Assembly: GCA_045612065.1 (NCBI GenBank)
Contig: JAZKYH010000001.1
Span: forward strand, 1 to 64,000
Length of the DNA: 64,000 bases
Origin: UBA1189 sp045612065
Lineage (GTDB): Bacteria > Bacteroidota > Bacteroidia > Bacteroidales > Bacteroidaceae
Direction: 5' to 3'
Below are positions 53,758 to 61,582 of this stretch, piece by piece. Numbering within the stretch: the first letter of the stretch is position 1; every line of letters starts with the position of its first letter. The translations under genes and the position numbers were made by a program. Under the pieces are notes generated by a model, which ran no database searches, was not told where the DNA came from, and was given only the letters and a program-made list of their open reading frames with translations.

Positions 53758-53848
53758 TTCTGAGGTAGTCATGCTATCTCTGTGGCATGCGGGGTAGTTA
53801 TGCTATCCTGAGCACTTTTGGGGTAGCCATGCTATCCCATTTTTATTT
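53758..53848 (+). ncRNA. candidate antisense small RNA of three tandem hairpins
   Basis: Downstream of P6 three units begin at 53762, 53791 and 53820, exactly 29 bases apart: GAGGTAGTCATGCTATCTC, GGGGTAGTTATGCTATCCT and GGGGTAGCCATGCTATCCC. Each folds into an 8-bp stem with a CAU or UAU loop. Every difference between units keeps pairing if G-U is allowed, but only in plus-strand RNA. The last hairpin runs into ATTTTTATTT, a terminator-like end. The RNA would be about 90 nt and antisense to the leader upstream of the holin. Its existence is inferred. Confidence 0.5.
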
Positions 53849-54730
53849 ACCGAAGGACCATGATTTGTCTACGGGGTCGTAGATAACACTAAATTCCGCA
53901 ATGTTGCTATGGAGATTTTGTATCACTAGGTTCGATTGCATGTTATGAGCGAATGCGATGCCATACCTAAGCTTCACTACACGTTCCTTCCCCAGCTTAT
54001 CATCCCATAGTGATACCATGCTTTTTCCATAAGCAACTTGCTTTTTACCTCGTTTGTCCGTAGAGATCTTTATGAAGTCCATTGGGTGATAGGAGAAGCT
54101 TTGCTCCAGTTTGGGCTTACCATGTACCCTATAATCTATGGATACTTCAAACCTCTCATTCAAACGAATGGTGTCATACCCACCCATGATATGCCATCCT
54201 TTGCGCTTCTTTGTTTTTCTCTTCTTCGTATTTCCCTGCGCATCCCTATATCTTATTCTATTCACCTTACGTGTTCGACGAAAGATATACGGAACCGTAT
54301 TCCTATCGAGAAGAGGTTGTGCGCCCCTTATTGTTAGGAATCGATCTTTCACCTCAGCAGCAATAAATAGCGTATCCCTTAATCCCTGGTATTTGGCCTG
54401 CAGGCTTGTCAATGAAGGTTGTAACTTTGCGATGTCGTCTTCGTTGTCTTCAACTTTATCTTGCAGCTGCGTTAAGTCTTGTTGCTGTAGGTTAGCTTGT
54501 TGCTGCAAGGTAGTTGACTGTTGTAAGAGCAAGGCTGATTGTTGCTGCAGAGCCCCGACAAGAGATTGCAGATTGTGGAATCCCTCCATCTCCTTGTCAG
54601 TGGTAGCACCAGCCAACAGGGCGGATATGCGATATAGTATTCCGGCTATAGTTTCAGGCGAAATACTATTCTGTGCTGTTTCTATTCTTAGAGCAGCTAT
54701 GAGTTCGTTTAGTGCAGATGTATCTACCAT
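53843..54730 (-). CDS. phage protein with coiled-coil N-terminus, unknown
   Basis: A 295-residue protein. Residues about 60-130 form a glutamine-rich coiled coil (LQQQSALLLQQSTTLQQQANLQQQ, truncated here to its pattern LxxQ). A basic linker (RYRDAQGNTKKRKTKKRKG) precedes a beta-rich C-terminal half. It has its own late-type promoter and lies just before the lysis genes. It could be a tail fibre or adaptor; I do not recognise a family. Confidence 0.6.
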   Translation of the reverse strand: MVDTSALNELIAALRIETAQNSISPETIAGILYRISALLAGATTDKEMEGFHNLQSLVGALQQQSALLLQQSTTLQQQANLQQQDLTQLQDKVEDNEDDIAKLQPSLTSLQAKYQGLRDTLFIAAEVKDRFLTIRGAQPLLDRNTVPYIFRRTRKVNRIRYRDAQGNTKKRKTKKRKGWHIMGGYDTIRLNERFEVSIDYRVHGKPKLEQSFSYHPMDFIKISTDKRGKKQVAYGKSMVSLWDDKLGKERVVKLRYGIAFAHNMQSNLVIQNLHSNIAEFSVIYDPVDKSWSFGK

Positions 54731-54749
54731 ATCATTTGTTCTTTTAGTG

Positions 54750-54784
54750 CAAATGTATGGTAAAGGTCAAACACGCTAAAAGAC
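54750..54784 (-). promoter_or_regulatory. phage late-type promoter P4
   Basis: On the minus strand GTCTTTTA (54777-54784), 19 bases, TACATTTG (54750-54757), 20 bases before the ATG at 54730. Confidence 0.75.
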
Positions 54785-54808
54785 AGAAAAGGCACTGAGG
54801 TAGGGCAT

Positions 54809-55240
54809 TTATTCCCTATTCCTCAATGCCTTGTCATTGAATATATCCGACATGATACCTTGAAACTCCCTTCCCAGATTATCAGCAAAGAACTCTTTTA
54901 TGTTCATCACGGAAGCATAGTATTTCCTCGAAAACCATCTTCTTCTTTTGCGCACCTTATCTCGCCCGATGTCTCCACTATTCCCACGTGGAGTTTCCTT
55001 TCCCGTGCCATAGTCCTGCCATAGACCATATTCGAGGAAAGCCTGTGACAGCCCCACCTCATAGAATCGTCCGTCAGAGCGAATAGGCAATGAGATTGGA
55101 GAGCGTAGAAGCTGGTGTGTATCGATGACACCAAGTAGGGTGATTTGTTCCTGCCATATCTTGATCATCGTATCATTGAACGCCATCACATATTTCTCGC
55201 GTTCGTCTTGTGCCTGTTGTTCGTTATGTCTTCCACTCAT
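54809..55240 (-). CDS. phage neck/tail-completion-like protein
   Basis: A 143-residue protein with ISLPIRSDGRFYEVGLSQAFLEYGLWQDYGTGKE, reminiscent of HK97 gp10-type minor tail/neck proteins (weak). It overlaps the preceding gene by 17 bases. The order portal, connector, this protein, tape measure supports a head-tail joining role. Confidence 0.5.
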   Translation of the reverse strand: MSGRHNEQQAQDEREKYVMAFNDTMIKIWQEQITLLGVIDTHQLLRSPISLPIRSDGRFYEVGLSQAFLEYGLWQDYGTGKETPRGNSGDIGRDKVRKRRRWFSRKYYASVMNIKEFFADNLGREFQGIMSDIFNDKALRNRE

Positions 55241-55721
55241 CTTTATTGTATCTTAAATCCGTGAACACATCTACAGCAATCTGAAAGTAGGCGCACGCAC
55301 ATCCCGAGAAGAAGTAGCGGTCAATCTCCTGAAAACTGATGCGTGGGTCGACATAGATGCAATTCTCCTCTAGGCGTGTACGCTCCAGTATGAGCATGCT
55401 CATGAACTGTCTGAAGAGTTCGCGCATGATGTCCATACATTCCTGTCGTGCTAGCATATCGTCAAGTCCGTGTCTCATAGCGAGGAACACGGTCTTGACA
55501 CGACGTGTATGGGGAGAATTATTCAGTTCCGTAAATCCTTGTGCGATGTCCGATACACATACGAAGGCTGTTTGGTCCTGCATGATGTGCAGCGCCTCTT
55601 CAAAGCCTTCGAGACCGCTCACCCGACAGAAGGTGAATCCCTCTTGCTGTGCGAGGATGTTCCTTCCCGTTAAGGACTCGAAGAAAGGAACTGCATCCCA
55701 GTTGTAATTATGTCTATTCAT
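55224..55721 (-). CDS. phage structural protein, tail-terminator-like position
   Basis: A 165-residue protein (FEEALHIMQDQTAFVCVSDIAQGFTELNNSPHTRRVKTVFLAMRH in outline). A mixed helix-strand composition, size and place between connector and neck genes fit a tail terminator. No motif proves it. It begins one base after the stop of the upstream gene. Confidence 0.45.
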   Translation of the reverse strand: MNRHNYNWDAVPFFESLTGRNILAQQEGFTFCRVSGLEGFEEALHIMQDQTAFVCVSDIAQGFTELNNSPHTRRVKTVFLAMRHGLDDMLARQECMDIMRELFRQFMSMLILERTRLEENCIYVDPRISFQEIDRYFFSGCACAYFQIAVDVFTDLRYNKDEWKT

Positions 55722-55722
55722 A

Positions 55723-56466
55723 TCAGTGTTTATTATACATCTTATTCATTTCCTCATACTCCTTTGCCTGCGCATCCAGTTCGGTAAGTGCCCTCCATGT
55801 ATCCAAGGAAAGGATTTCCTTCTCCTTGGTGATGTCCCCTTTTGTGAGTGCCCTTATCTGGGCATTCATAGCCTCCTGCAGTCGTCTGCCAATGTTCGGT
55901 GAAGCGATCATGTTAGCAGAGCCATCCGTGGATGCTGATTGTAGGAAATGAGGGAAGGTGCGTGCCAACAAGCTTTTTAGGCTGGCGAACCAGTAGAAAA
56001 TGCTTGTACGTTCCGTCTTGTTAAGGCGTATGCGACGACCGCCATAGAGGTGCGTCGCCATTTGCCTTAGCAAGTCCTCATTTTGAGTATGCAGAAAACC
56101 TTGATAGAGGTTTTCGCATGCTATGAACGCACCAAAGGGGACACCTTGGAAGTTGGCGCTTACCGCTTTGTGCCTACCTATACGTTCGAGTCTTACAGGC
56201 ATGAGTGGTAGTTCGTCCATCCAAGCAAGAGAGGTTATGGCCTCTGCTATCTGAAGCGGTGTAACGAAGAACTCCGTCTTATTCATGCGCAGGTAGAACT
56301 GCCCCCTCTTGCGGCTAACAACGCTCATCCCACCCCACCTGAATAGACATAATGTTTTAATCTCCGTGGCGGTATATTCCTCTGCTATGAGATAAAACAG
56401 GTACTTGAGCTGCTTCTGCGTCAGTTCGTGCCACCCTTGTGGCAAAGTGATGTTTATTGTCTGCAT
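55723..56466 (-). CDS. phage protein of unknown function, first gene of late operon P3
   Basis: A 247-residue protein starting MQTINITLPQGWHELTQKQLKYLFYLI. The helical N-terminal part and TLYGGRRIRLNKTERTSIFYWFASLKSLL-type middle give no family I can name. Its ATG follows the poly-T of an inverted repeat that serves as terminator for the moron genes and brackets this gene's -7 box. It probably belongs to neck or tail assembly by position. Confidence 0.6.
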   Translation of the reverse strand: MQTINITLPQGWHELTQKQLKYLFYLIAEEYTATEIKTLCLFRWGGMSVVSRKRGQFYLRMNKTEFFVTPLQIAEAITSLAWMDELPLMPVRLERIGRHKAVSANFQGVPFGAFIACENLYQGFLHTQNEDLLRQMATHLYGGRRIRLNKTERTSIFYWFASLKSLLARTFPHFLQSASTDGSANMIASPNIGRRLQEAMNAQIRALTKGDITKEKEILSLDTWRALTELDAQAKEYEEMNKMYNKH

Positions 56467-56509
56467 AAAAAAAGTGGTTACTTCACCGCAAAGGTAGAGT
56501 AACCACTTA
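56466..56509 (-). terminator. terminator of the moron pair overlapping promoter P3
   Basis: AGTGGTTAC (56499-56507, read on minus) pairs with GTAACCACT (56473-56481), followed by seven T up to the ATG of the next gene. The 17-base loop contains the -7 box of P3. Confidence 0.7.
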
Positions 56510-56523
56510 TGGTAGTAAAAGAC
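56489..56523 (-). promoter_or_regulatory. phage late-type promoter P3
   Basis: On the minus strand GTCTTTTA (56516-56523), 19 bases, TACCTTTG (56489-56496). Confidence 0.75.
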
Positions 56524-56549
56524 AATAAAAGCTTAGATGTAAGAGCTAA

Positions 56550-56900
56550 TTACTTAACATGTTTCGCTATTATTTGACAAATAAGGGCGAAACTTCCAGG
56601 ATTAGCAAATCTGTCATTGTTGTGGGCATCCTCTAAGAATCTAACATATGCTCTTGCCATAGTCATTATGCATACGGCTTTATTGAATTCACCGTCGTCT
56701 GAAGGATTGAGGTCATTAATAATCTCTCCTAAAAACTCTGCGCATTTCTTTGCTTTGTTATCATCATACAATCCTGATACACCTTCAAATATCTTTGGCA
56801 TAGATAGATAAAACTGCATCTCGTAAGGATAAGGAATTGTGAAATAGTTCCAAAAGTTTATTGCCTGATCTGCTGTTAAATTATACATATGTATCAACAA
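56550..56900 (-). CDS. moron candidate, 116-residue helical protein
   Basis: A small acidic protein (AINFWNYFTIPYPYEMQFYL, MTMARAYVRFLED) with no recognised domain and no signal peptide. It is AT-rich relative to the neighbouring structural genes. With the lipoprotein gene upstream it makes a two-gene unit that has its own promoter, operator-like palindrome and terminator. A role in lysogeny, such as immunity or phage exclusion, is inferred. Confidence 0.65.
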   Translation of the reverse strand: MLIHMYNLTADQAINFWNYFTIPYPYEMQFYLSMPKIFEGVSGLYDDNKAKKCAEFLGEIINDLNPSDDGEFNKAVCIMTMARAYVRFLEDAHNNDRFANPGSFALICQIIAKHVK

Positions 56901-56904
56901 AAGA

Positions 56905-57210
56905 TTAATGGTATCTCTTTACATGTGAGAATTTAGAATGTCCGCAAACGCAAGTAGTTGATCCCGAACGTTCGGCAACAAAAAATTTGCAACTACAATG
57001 CGAACATTCTGCGTAGTAAGGATCTCTGCCTTGGAATGATGGGTTATAACTACCACTTCTATCACCGTAGTCACCATCACCATCTAAATCCCAGTTTGCA
57101 TCATACAAACGGCTAGCAGCTTCTTCAGTACAGCTGTTGCAAGAAACAAGGCTTAACGATGTAATTCCTACTGCGAGGAAACAACAAACAGTAAAAATAA
57201 TTTTTCTCAT
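56905..57210 (-). CDS. moron candidate, cysteine-rich lipoprotein
   Basis: A 101-residue protein with a lipoprotein signal (MRKIIFTVCCFLAVG, lipobox LVSC with Cys at about 24). The mature part has an acidic DLDGDGDYGD stretch and a zinc-ribbon-like end, CSHCSC and CVCGHSKFSH. Short lipoproteins made from prophages can block superinfection; that role is inferred here. The start is chosen at the signal peptide; the frame extends 11 codons into the promoter. Confidence 0.7.
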   Translation of the reverse strand: MRKIIFTVCCFLAVGITSLSLVSCNSCTEEAASRLYDANWDLDGDGDYGDRSGSYNPSFQGRDPYYAECSHCSCKFFVAERSGSTTCVCGHSKFSHVKRYH

Positions 57211-57240
57211 CTTCTTAAAAAAAATAAGGTTAAATTTTGA

Positions 57241-57271
57241 CAAAGGTATATTGTTAAATTCATTTTAACAA
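57241..57271 (-). promoter_or_regulatory. host-type promoter with operator palindrome, moron pair
   Basis: On the minus strand TTG, 20 bases, TACCTTTG (57241-57248). The spacer is a perfect palindrome, TTGTTAAA-ATGAA-TTTAACAA (57251-57271), a likely repressor site that would block the promoter. Confidence 0.7.
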
Positions 57272-57280
57272 GCATATTCC

Positions 57281-58117
57281 TCAAAACCAATAACCTTTAT
57301 TTTCTTTTTTGTTTATAAACACAGGGGGAGTGAAGAGTGCAGCGGTGGATGAGGCATGCCATTCGGGGAACTCCTCCGGGTGTTTACGGAAGGTGTTCAC
57401 GATGTCACGGAGAATCATCTGGTGGGGAATATTCTTCCCGTTTATCTTATTGATGATGATGTTTCGTAGGGTGCTGATCACCACCAGTTGCATCGTGGTG
57501 TACGAACCTTTAACCTGAATCTCTCGAAGCTTCATCATCTGTTCGTGCGAGATGTACTCCTCCGCCATCATGTTCTCCATGAGCTGCACCTGATTTCTTA
57601 GTGCACGGTAATTTCTCCATCTGTGTTCGTTAAATCCACAGAGCACTGCGAGGTCCAAGTTGGGGAAGAGCGTGCTCGTATAGAAGCGATATTGCGGAGA
57701 GCCTTGCCATGCCTCTTCGCATCCCATGAGCTTTATGAGCTGCTCGACATAGTCATCGCGAGTTTCCTCCAGCGAAGCAATAAGACGTTCAACACGCTCC
57801 TTGCTGGCAGGTGCGATATTGCTATTGCTTACAATGCCGAATCCGTTTGGAGTGAGCACCAGGTCGAGGGACGGCACCGCCTGTCTCATCGCCTCGTTTA
57901 CGACGATGTGTGTAGCAATAGACCGCATCATATCCGTGGTGGGGCGACTGCTGATGATGGTCATCATGGCTTCTCCAGTGATATATTGTTTCAACCATAG
58001 CTCACCACTTTCCAGAAAGGGAGCGAGCTTCTTCAAGAGAGGTGTTTCGCCTTTCACTGTAGTAAAGGCATTGGGGATGTAGTCTCTCAGTTCACTTTCA
58101 TTTGTTATGAGTCTCAT
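57281..58117 (-). CDS. phage head-tail connector-like protein (DUF6712-like)
   Basis: A 278-residue, mostly helical protein starting MRLITNESELRDYIPNAF, followed by LLKKLAPFLESGELWLKQYI. The N-terminus and position right after the portal gene resemble the DUF6712 group of Bacteroidota phages, probably a connector or adaptor. The start overlaps the portal gene by 20 bases. Confidence 0.6.
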   Translation of the reverse strand: MRLITNESELRDYIPNAFTTVKGETPLLKKLAPFLESGELWLKQYITGEAMMTIISSRPTTDMMRSIATHIVVNEAMRQAVPSLDLVLTPNGFGIVSNSNIAPASKERVERLIASLEETRDDYVEQLIKLMGCEEAWQGSPQYRFYTSTLFPNLDLAVLCGFNEHRWRNYRALRNQVQLMENMMAEEYISHEQMMKLREIQVKGSYTTMQLVVISTLRNIIINKINGKNIPHQMILRDIVNTFRKHPEEFPEWHASSTAALFTPPVFINKKENKGYWF

Positions 58118-59423
58118 TGTCGTGTTGTTTTATGGTTACTTCTTTGGCATCTTTATTCTCGTCGAGCGTGGTGAGCATGATGAAGGGGCATTCGGGAACC
58201 GCACCTTTCCATCCGTTGAACTTGATGATGATGCGATGGGGTAGGAAGAGCAAGTCATGGTAAGGCTTCTGCAGTGCTTGAGCAATGGTGTACAGCTCAC
58301 GCTTGTCGCTACCGCTGTTGTTGCTTTGTGACTTTCCTGGCACTGAGCCAACGAGGTTAGAGTGTACACGCATGGTGAAGCAGAACATGTTCACAGCCTC
58401 CTGTATATCCGTGCTCCAATCTCCACCTTCCTTATCGTCATCCACCTTTGTGATGATAACGTCATGCTGCTCCTCACCGTTCGGGTTGGTATAGAAGGTA
58501 GAGAACCAAGCCTTACCCGCATTCTCAGCACCAGTAAGGAAGTCCAAAATGTTCTGTTTCTCCTGCACCACGCGCTCTTTTTGTTTCATGCGATCCGTGA
58601 TGCCCTCAGCCTTGAAGATGCCTTCCCAATACTTATTCGATATCTCAATGTGATATTTAATAGGGGCAGAGTTCTTCAGTTTCGCCTCCTTGGCCATACC
58701 TATGAGCGTCTTGATGTTATACCACTTCCCCTTGAAGAGAGCGGCATAGTATGGTATAGGATAATAGGTGCTGTCAGGAGTAGGCACACGAGTGACGATG
58801 GCGAACTTGCGAGTCTTAGACTTGGCCGCCATGCGATCCTGCAAGTCGGACCATGGGGATGCCGTGTCCAATAACTCAATTGCCTCGATGTCGTCGCGAG
58901 AGGCAATGTTGTTGCGCCAATTCGCATAGAGCACCTTCTCTATCCGTCCTTCTTTGTTAGCAGGGGTAAAACGGCAGTAGCAAGCCTCCTTACGTACTAT
59001 GCGCACAATCTTTGAGCCATCCTTGTTTAGGATAATTACCGTAACACAGAAACCAAAGTGCTTGAAGTCCTGGCACACACCAAGGAAATAGCCCGGCATG
59101 TTATTATCAAGGAAGAAGTCCTCGATGTCGTCTTGAACGGTGTTGCCACATTTCGATGTGTTGTAAAGCAATCCGCTGCCATAGCATACCTCCGCATTGA
59201 AGATTTGGCAGGTAGATAGTGTTTCATCGCTCTCAATGAGATCGAGAATATTGTATGGCATTTGGTTGTCCATACCCCAAGGGATATATGATAGCCCTTT
59301 GTCTATTCCTATGGGAGGTATGTCCACCTGCTCCTTGAATACCTTGCTACTATCCACCGTAAAGGCCGCACTCGCCTTTGCTCCTGGCAGTAGTTCTACG
59401 CTGTTATAATTAAGAATCTCCAT
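58098..59423 (-). CDS. phage portal-like protein
   Basis: A 441-residue protein. Portal-like features are the N-terminal MPYNILDLIESDETLSTCQIFNAEVCYGSG, the middle GKWYNIKTLIGMAKEAKLKNS and the C-terminal run NMFCFTMRVHSNLVGSVPG followed by RELYTIAQALQKPYHDLLFLPHRIIIKFNGW. Portals form the ring at the capsid vertex through which DNA passes. Identification rests on these patterns and on position; no terminase is adjacent. I start at MEILNYNSVEL; a TTG further up is unlikely. Confidence 0.65.
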   Translation of the reverse strand: MEILNYNSVELLPGAKASAAFTVDSSKVFKEQVDIPPIGIDKGLSYIPWGMDNQMPYNILDLIESDETLSTCQIFNAEVCYGSGLLYNTSKCGNTVQDDIEDFFLDNNMPGYFLGVCQDFKHFGFCVTVIILNKDGSKIVRIVRKEACYCRFTPANKEGRIEKVLYANWRNNIASRDDIEAIELLDTASPWSDLQDRMAAKSKTRKFAIVTRVPTPDSTYYPIPYYAALFKGKWYNIKTLIGMAKEAKLKNSAPIKYHIEISNKYWEGIFKAEGITDRMKQKERVVQEKQNILDFLTGAENAGKAWFSTFYTNPNGEEQHDVIITKVDDDKEGGDWSTDIQEAVNMFCFTMRVHSNLVGSVPGKSQSNNSGSDKRELYTIAQALQKPYHDLLFLPHRIIIKFNGWKGAVPECPFIMLTTLDENKDAKEVTIKQHDNETHNK

Positions 59424-59441
59424 AGCTTTATTGTTTTGCAA

Positions 59442-59476
59442 CAAAGTTATGGAGCGTTCGAGAAGTGGTAAAAGAC
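59442..59476 (-). promoter_or_regulatory. phage late-type promoter P2 (portal operon)
   Basis: On the minus strand GTCTTTTA (59469-59476), 19 bases, TAACTTTG (59442-59449), 19 bases before the ATG. Confidence 0.75.
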
Positions 59477-59521
59477 AAAAAAGTTATAGACTCGCCAAAC
59501 ATCTATAGCTGGTAGATGTTG

Positions 59522-59551
59522 TTTGTAGAAGGGACTTTTTTAGTAACTTTG
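59522..59551 (+). promoter_or_regulatory. host-type promoter of the coiled-coil moron
   Basis: TTTG (59522), 18 bases, TAACTTTG (59544-59551). It lacks GTCTTTTA. Confidence 0.65.
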
Positions 59552-59584
59552 CAAACATATTAACAACGACTATTACTTTCCCTT

Positions 59585-60046
59585 ATGGCAATATTAAACG
59601 AAGAACTGCTAAATGACACAGCTTCCACCACTATTCCGAAGCTGCAAGCCAAGATAGCTCAACTTGAAAAAACGATTGAGTCGTTCAAGGAGTATGATAA
59701 GAAGCGTACGGAATACTACAAGGATGCCATTATAAGGCTGGGACAATTGGAGGCTTATGTTGAAGAGATATCAAGTGAGGGCAAGAAAGTACAGCTTCTT
59801 CAAAAGTACAAAGAGCAGATTATACAATATAATAAGAAATGCTTTCTTGACAAGATTTGCCGTATGTCAGATATAGAAATCGTTTCTACTTATGACAGCA
59901 TTACTGCTCAACAACGAGAGGCACAACTGAAATCTACCATCGAAACCCTTCGAGCCAATCACAAAGACTTAATCAATAAATATTTGGCGCTAATCAATAA
60001 GACATCCTCAGCTCAAGCTGAAGATATCCCAAACGACATTGAGTAA
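59585..60046 (+). CDS. moron candidate, coiled-coil protein
   Basis: A 153-residue protein, mostly heptad coiled coil (LQAKIAQLEKTIESFKEYD, LGQLEAYVEEI, LKSTIETLRANHKDLINKYL). There is no signal peptide or known domain. It is AT-rich, runs against the late genes and has its own promoter and terminator, so it is likely an accessory gene expressed in the lysogen. I do not recognise it. Confidence 0.7.
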   Translation: MAILNEELLNDTASTTIPKLQAKIAQLEKTIESFKEYDKKRTEYYKDAIIRLGQLEAYVEEISSEGKKVQLLQKYKEQIIQYNKKCFLDKICRMSDIEIVSTYDSITAQQREAQLKSTIETLRANHKDLINKYLALINKTSSAQAEDIPNDIE

Positions 60047-60052
60047 GATACT

Positions 60053-60085
60053 AAAATAGGTAACCATATGGCTACCTATTTTTAT
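60053..60085. terminator. bidirectional terminator between two moron genes
   Basis: AATAGGTA pairs with TACCTATT, with A/T-runs on both sides. Confidence 0.85.
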
Positions 60086-60098
60086 TATCTGTATATTA

Positions 60099-61289
60099 TC
60101 AGATTTCCATACTCGCTATTTCAGCAAGTGCCTCGTCCAATTTTCTGTTAATCTTGTCTACAGTGGCTTTCCTACTCATCAACTTTTCTCGGTCTTCAAT
60201 TTTCCCAGAAATACGGATGTATCTTTCCTTGAGTTCTTTAACAGATATTGTAGGAGCTATAAAATTTCGAATTCTCAAGTAAATTCTAAACTTCTTCATT
60301 CTATAACTAGCTGTATATCCAGGATAGATAATACCATGAAGCTTTACTATTCTATCGTAAATTATAATATCAGGAATAGATGATATCTCATTGATTTTAG
60401 CTTCCAACTCCTCTTGTTCCTTCTTATATTGTTGACAATATTGGAGCAGCTGAGGCTTGAATTCATTGAGTATTCTTTTTATTGATACAATATAATGACA
60501 AGGACTCACTTCTGTAGGCAACAGCTGCATGTTTTCAATAAACTTGTAGGAGCCCACGATTTTCTCAGTTTTAAGTAGAACCAGCTCATCCCCAGAAACG
60601 ATGTCTTCAATCTTTCTTTTGCTTGAATATATGCGATAGGAGGTTGTTGCATTTTTTAGATTGTCCAAACCTGAAATGAGATTACTCAAATGCCTCTTCA
60701 GCCAATTAAAGACCTCATGCTCTTGATGCCTTGTGACTGCATTATAGAAGGATAGGGTATCCTTCATCAGGTATTCCCACTCAGAGTAAACTAAGCTATA
60801 TTCATAAGTGTATCTTATGACGTCTGAGTAGTTGGCATAACGATAATGAATGTAGTTTGAATAAGGTGTCAATTGCAGACCCTTGTAATAGAATCTAACA
60901 GACATATAGCTTGATAAACCATATCCAAAGTTTGTGTCAACGCAGAATTTAATATCCTCGTTATATTGCCATTTTATCGTAGTCCATCCTCCATAACGAT
61001 GAGAATACGCTACTACGTCATTCTCTCTTCTTACATTGATAAGTGATTCTCTAAAGGCTATAGCTTCTTTTCTTATCCTCTTTGCCATAATGTTTAGAGG
61101 ATATTTGGGAGGCATATAGCACAAGTAATCTGCATGAGGAGCACTTAACTCAGGAGAATAGTTGTACATCTTCCTTAGTTCAATATCAGAAGGCTCTCGA
61201 TTTATCTGAATAGGAGCCGAGAGAAAAGTCAACTCATCGGTGCCTTCAGTCCTAATGATTGCGTAAATCTTATTACTATATGTTGTCAT
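60099..61289 (-). CDS. moron candidate, 396-residue protein of unknown function
   Basis: A large cytoplasmic protein rich in Tyr, Lys and Ile (VVAYSHRYGGWTTIKWQYNED, HYRYANYSDVIRYTYEYSL, NWLKRHLSNLISGLDNL) with helical C-terminal part. No catalytic motif is apparent. It is markedly AT-rich and sits between the tail-like gene and the portal gene with its own host-type promoter. That fits a lysogenic-conversion or defence gene, but the function is unknown. Confidence 0.75.
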   Translation of the reverse strand: MTTYSNKIYAIIRTEGTDELTFLSAPIQINREPSDIELRKMYNYSPELSAPHADYLCYMPPKYPLNIMAKRIRKEAIAFRESLINVRRENDVVAYSHRYGGWTTIKWQYNEDIKFCVDTNFGYGLSSYMSVRFYYKGLQLTPYSNYIHYRYANYSDVIRYTYEYSLVYSEWEYLMKDTLSFYNAVTRHQEHEVFNWLKRHLSNLISGLDNLKNATTSYRIYSSKRKIEDIVSGDELVLLKTEKIVGSYKFIENMQLLPTEVSPCHYIVSIKRILNEFKPQLLQYCQQYKKEQEELEAKINEISSIPDIIIYDRIVKLHGIIYPGYTASYRMKKFRIYLRIRNFIAPTISVKELKERYIRISGKIEDREKLMSRKATVDKINRKLDEALAEIASMEI

Positions 61290-61308
61290 GGCTGTAATGT
61301 TAGTGGAG

Positions 61309-61339
61309 CAAAGTTATTTGATTTTTTGCTAAAATACAA
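61309..61339 (-). promoter_or_regulatory. host-type promoter of the 396-residue gene
   Basis: On the minus strand TTG, 20 bases, TAACTTTG (61309-61316). It lacks GTCTTTTA. Confidence 0.6.
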
Positions 61340-61346
61340 CTACTGT

Positions 61347-61580
61347 CTACAGGAACACCTCCATTCCATTTATCTCAAAGATACAAACATCTCGTATGGT
61401 ACGTATTTCACGGCTATCGAGAAGCTTTACTTGGCGTGTTCCTTTGTAGAAGTTGTAGCGAAGGGGGATGCAGTTGCGGTAGTGTTGTATCTCCCCGCTC
61501 TTTGTCCATAGCGAGATGTCTACGGGGTCGCCAGCTCGTAGCATCTTGCGAAGTGTAGATATGTGAATTGCTTTAGCCAT
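61347..61580 (-). CDS. small phage protein, unknown
   Basis: A 77-residue protein (ISTLRKMLRAGDPVDISLWTKSGEI, IRTIRDVCIFEINGMEVFL) likely folding as a small beta-barrel. It begins two bases after the stop of the 354-residue gene upstream, so both belong to operon P1. The function is unknown. Confidence 0.6.
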   Translation of the reverse strand: MAKAIHISTLRKMLRAGDPVDISLWTKSGEIQHYRNCIPLRYNFYKGTRQVKLLDSREIRTIRDVCIFEINGMEVFL

Positions 61581-61582
61581 GC

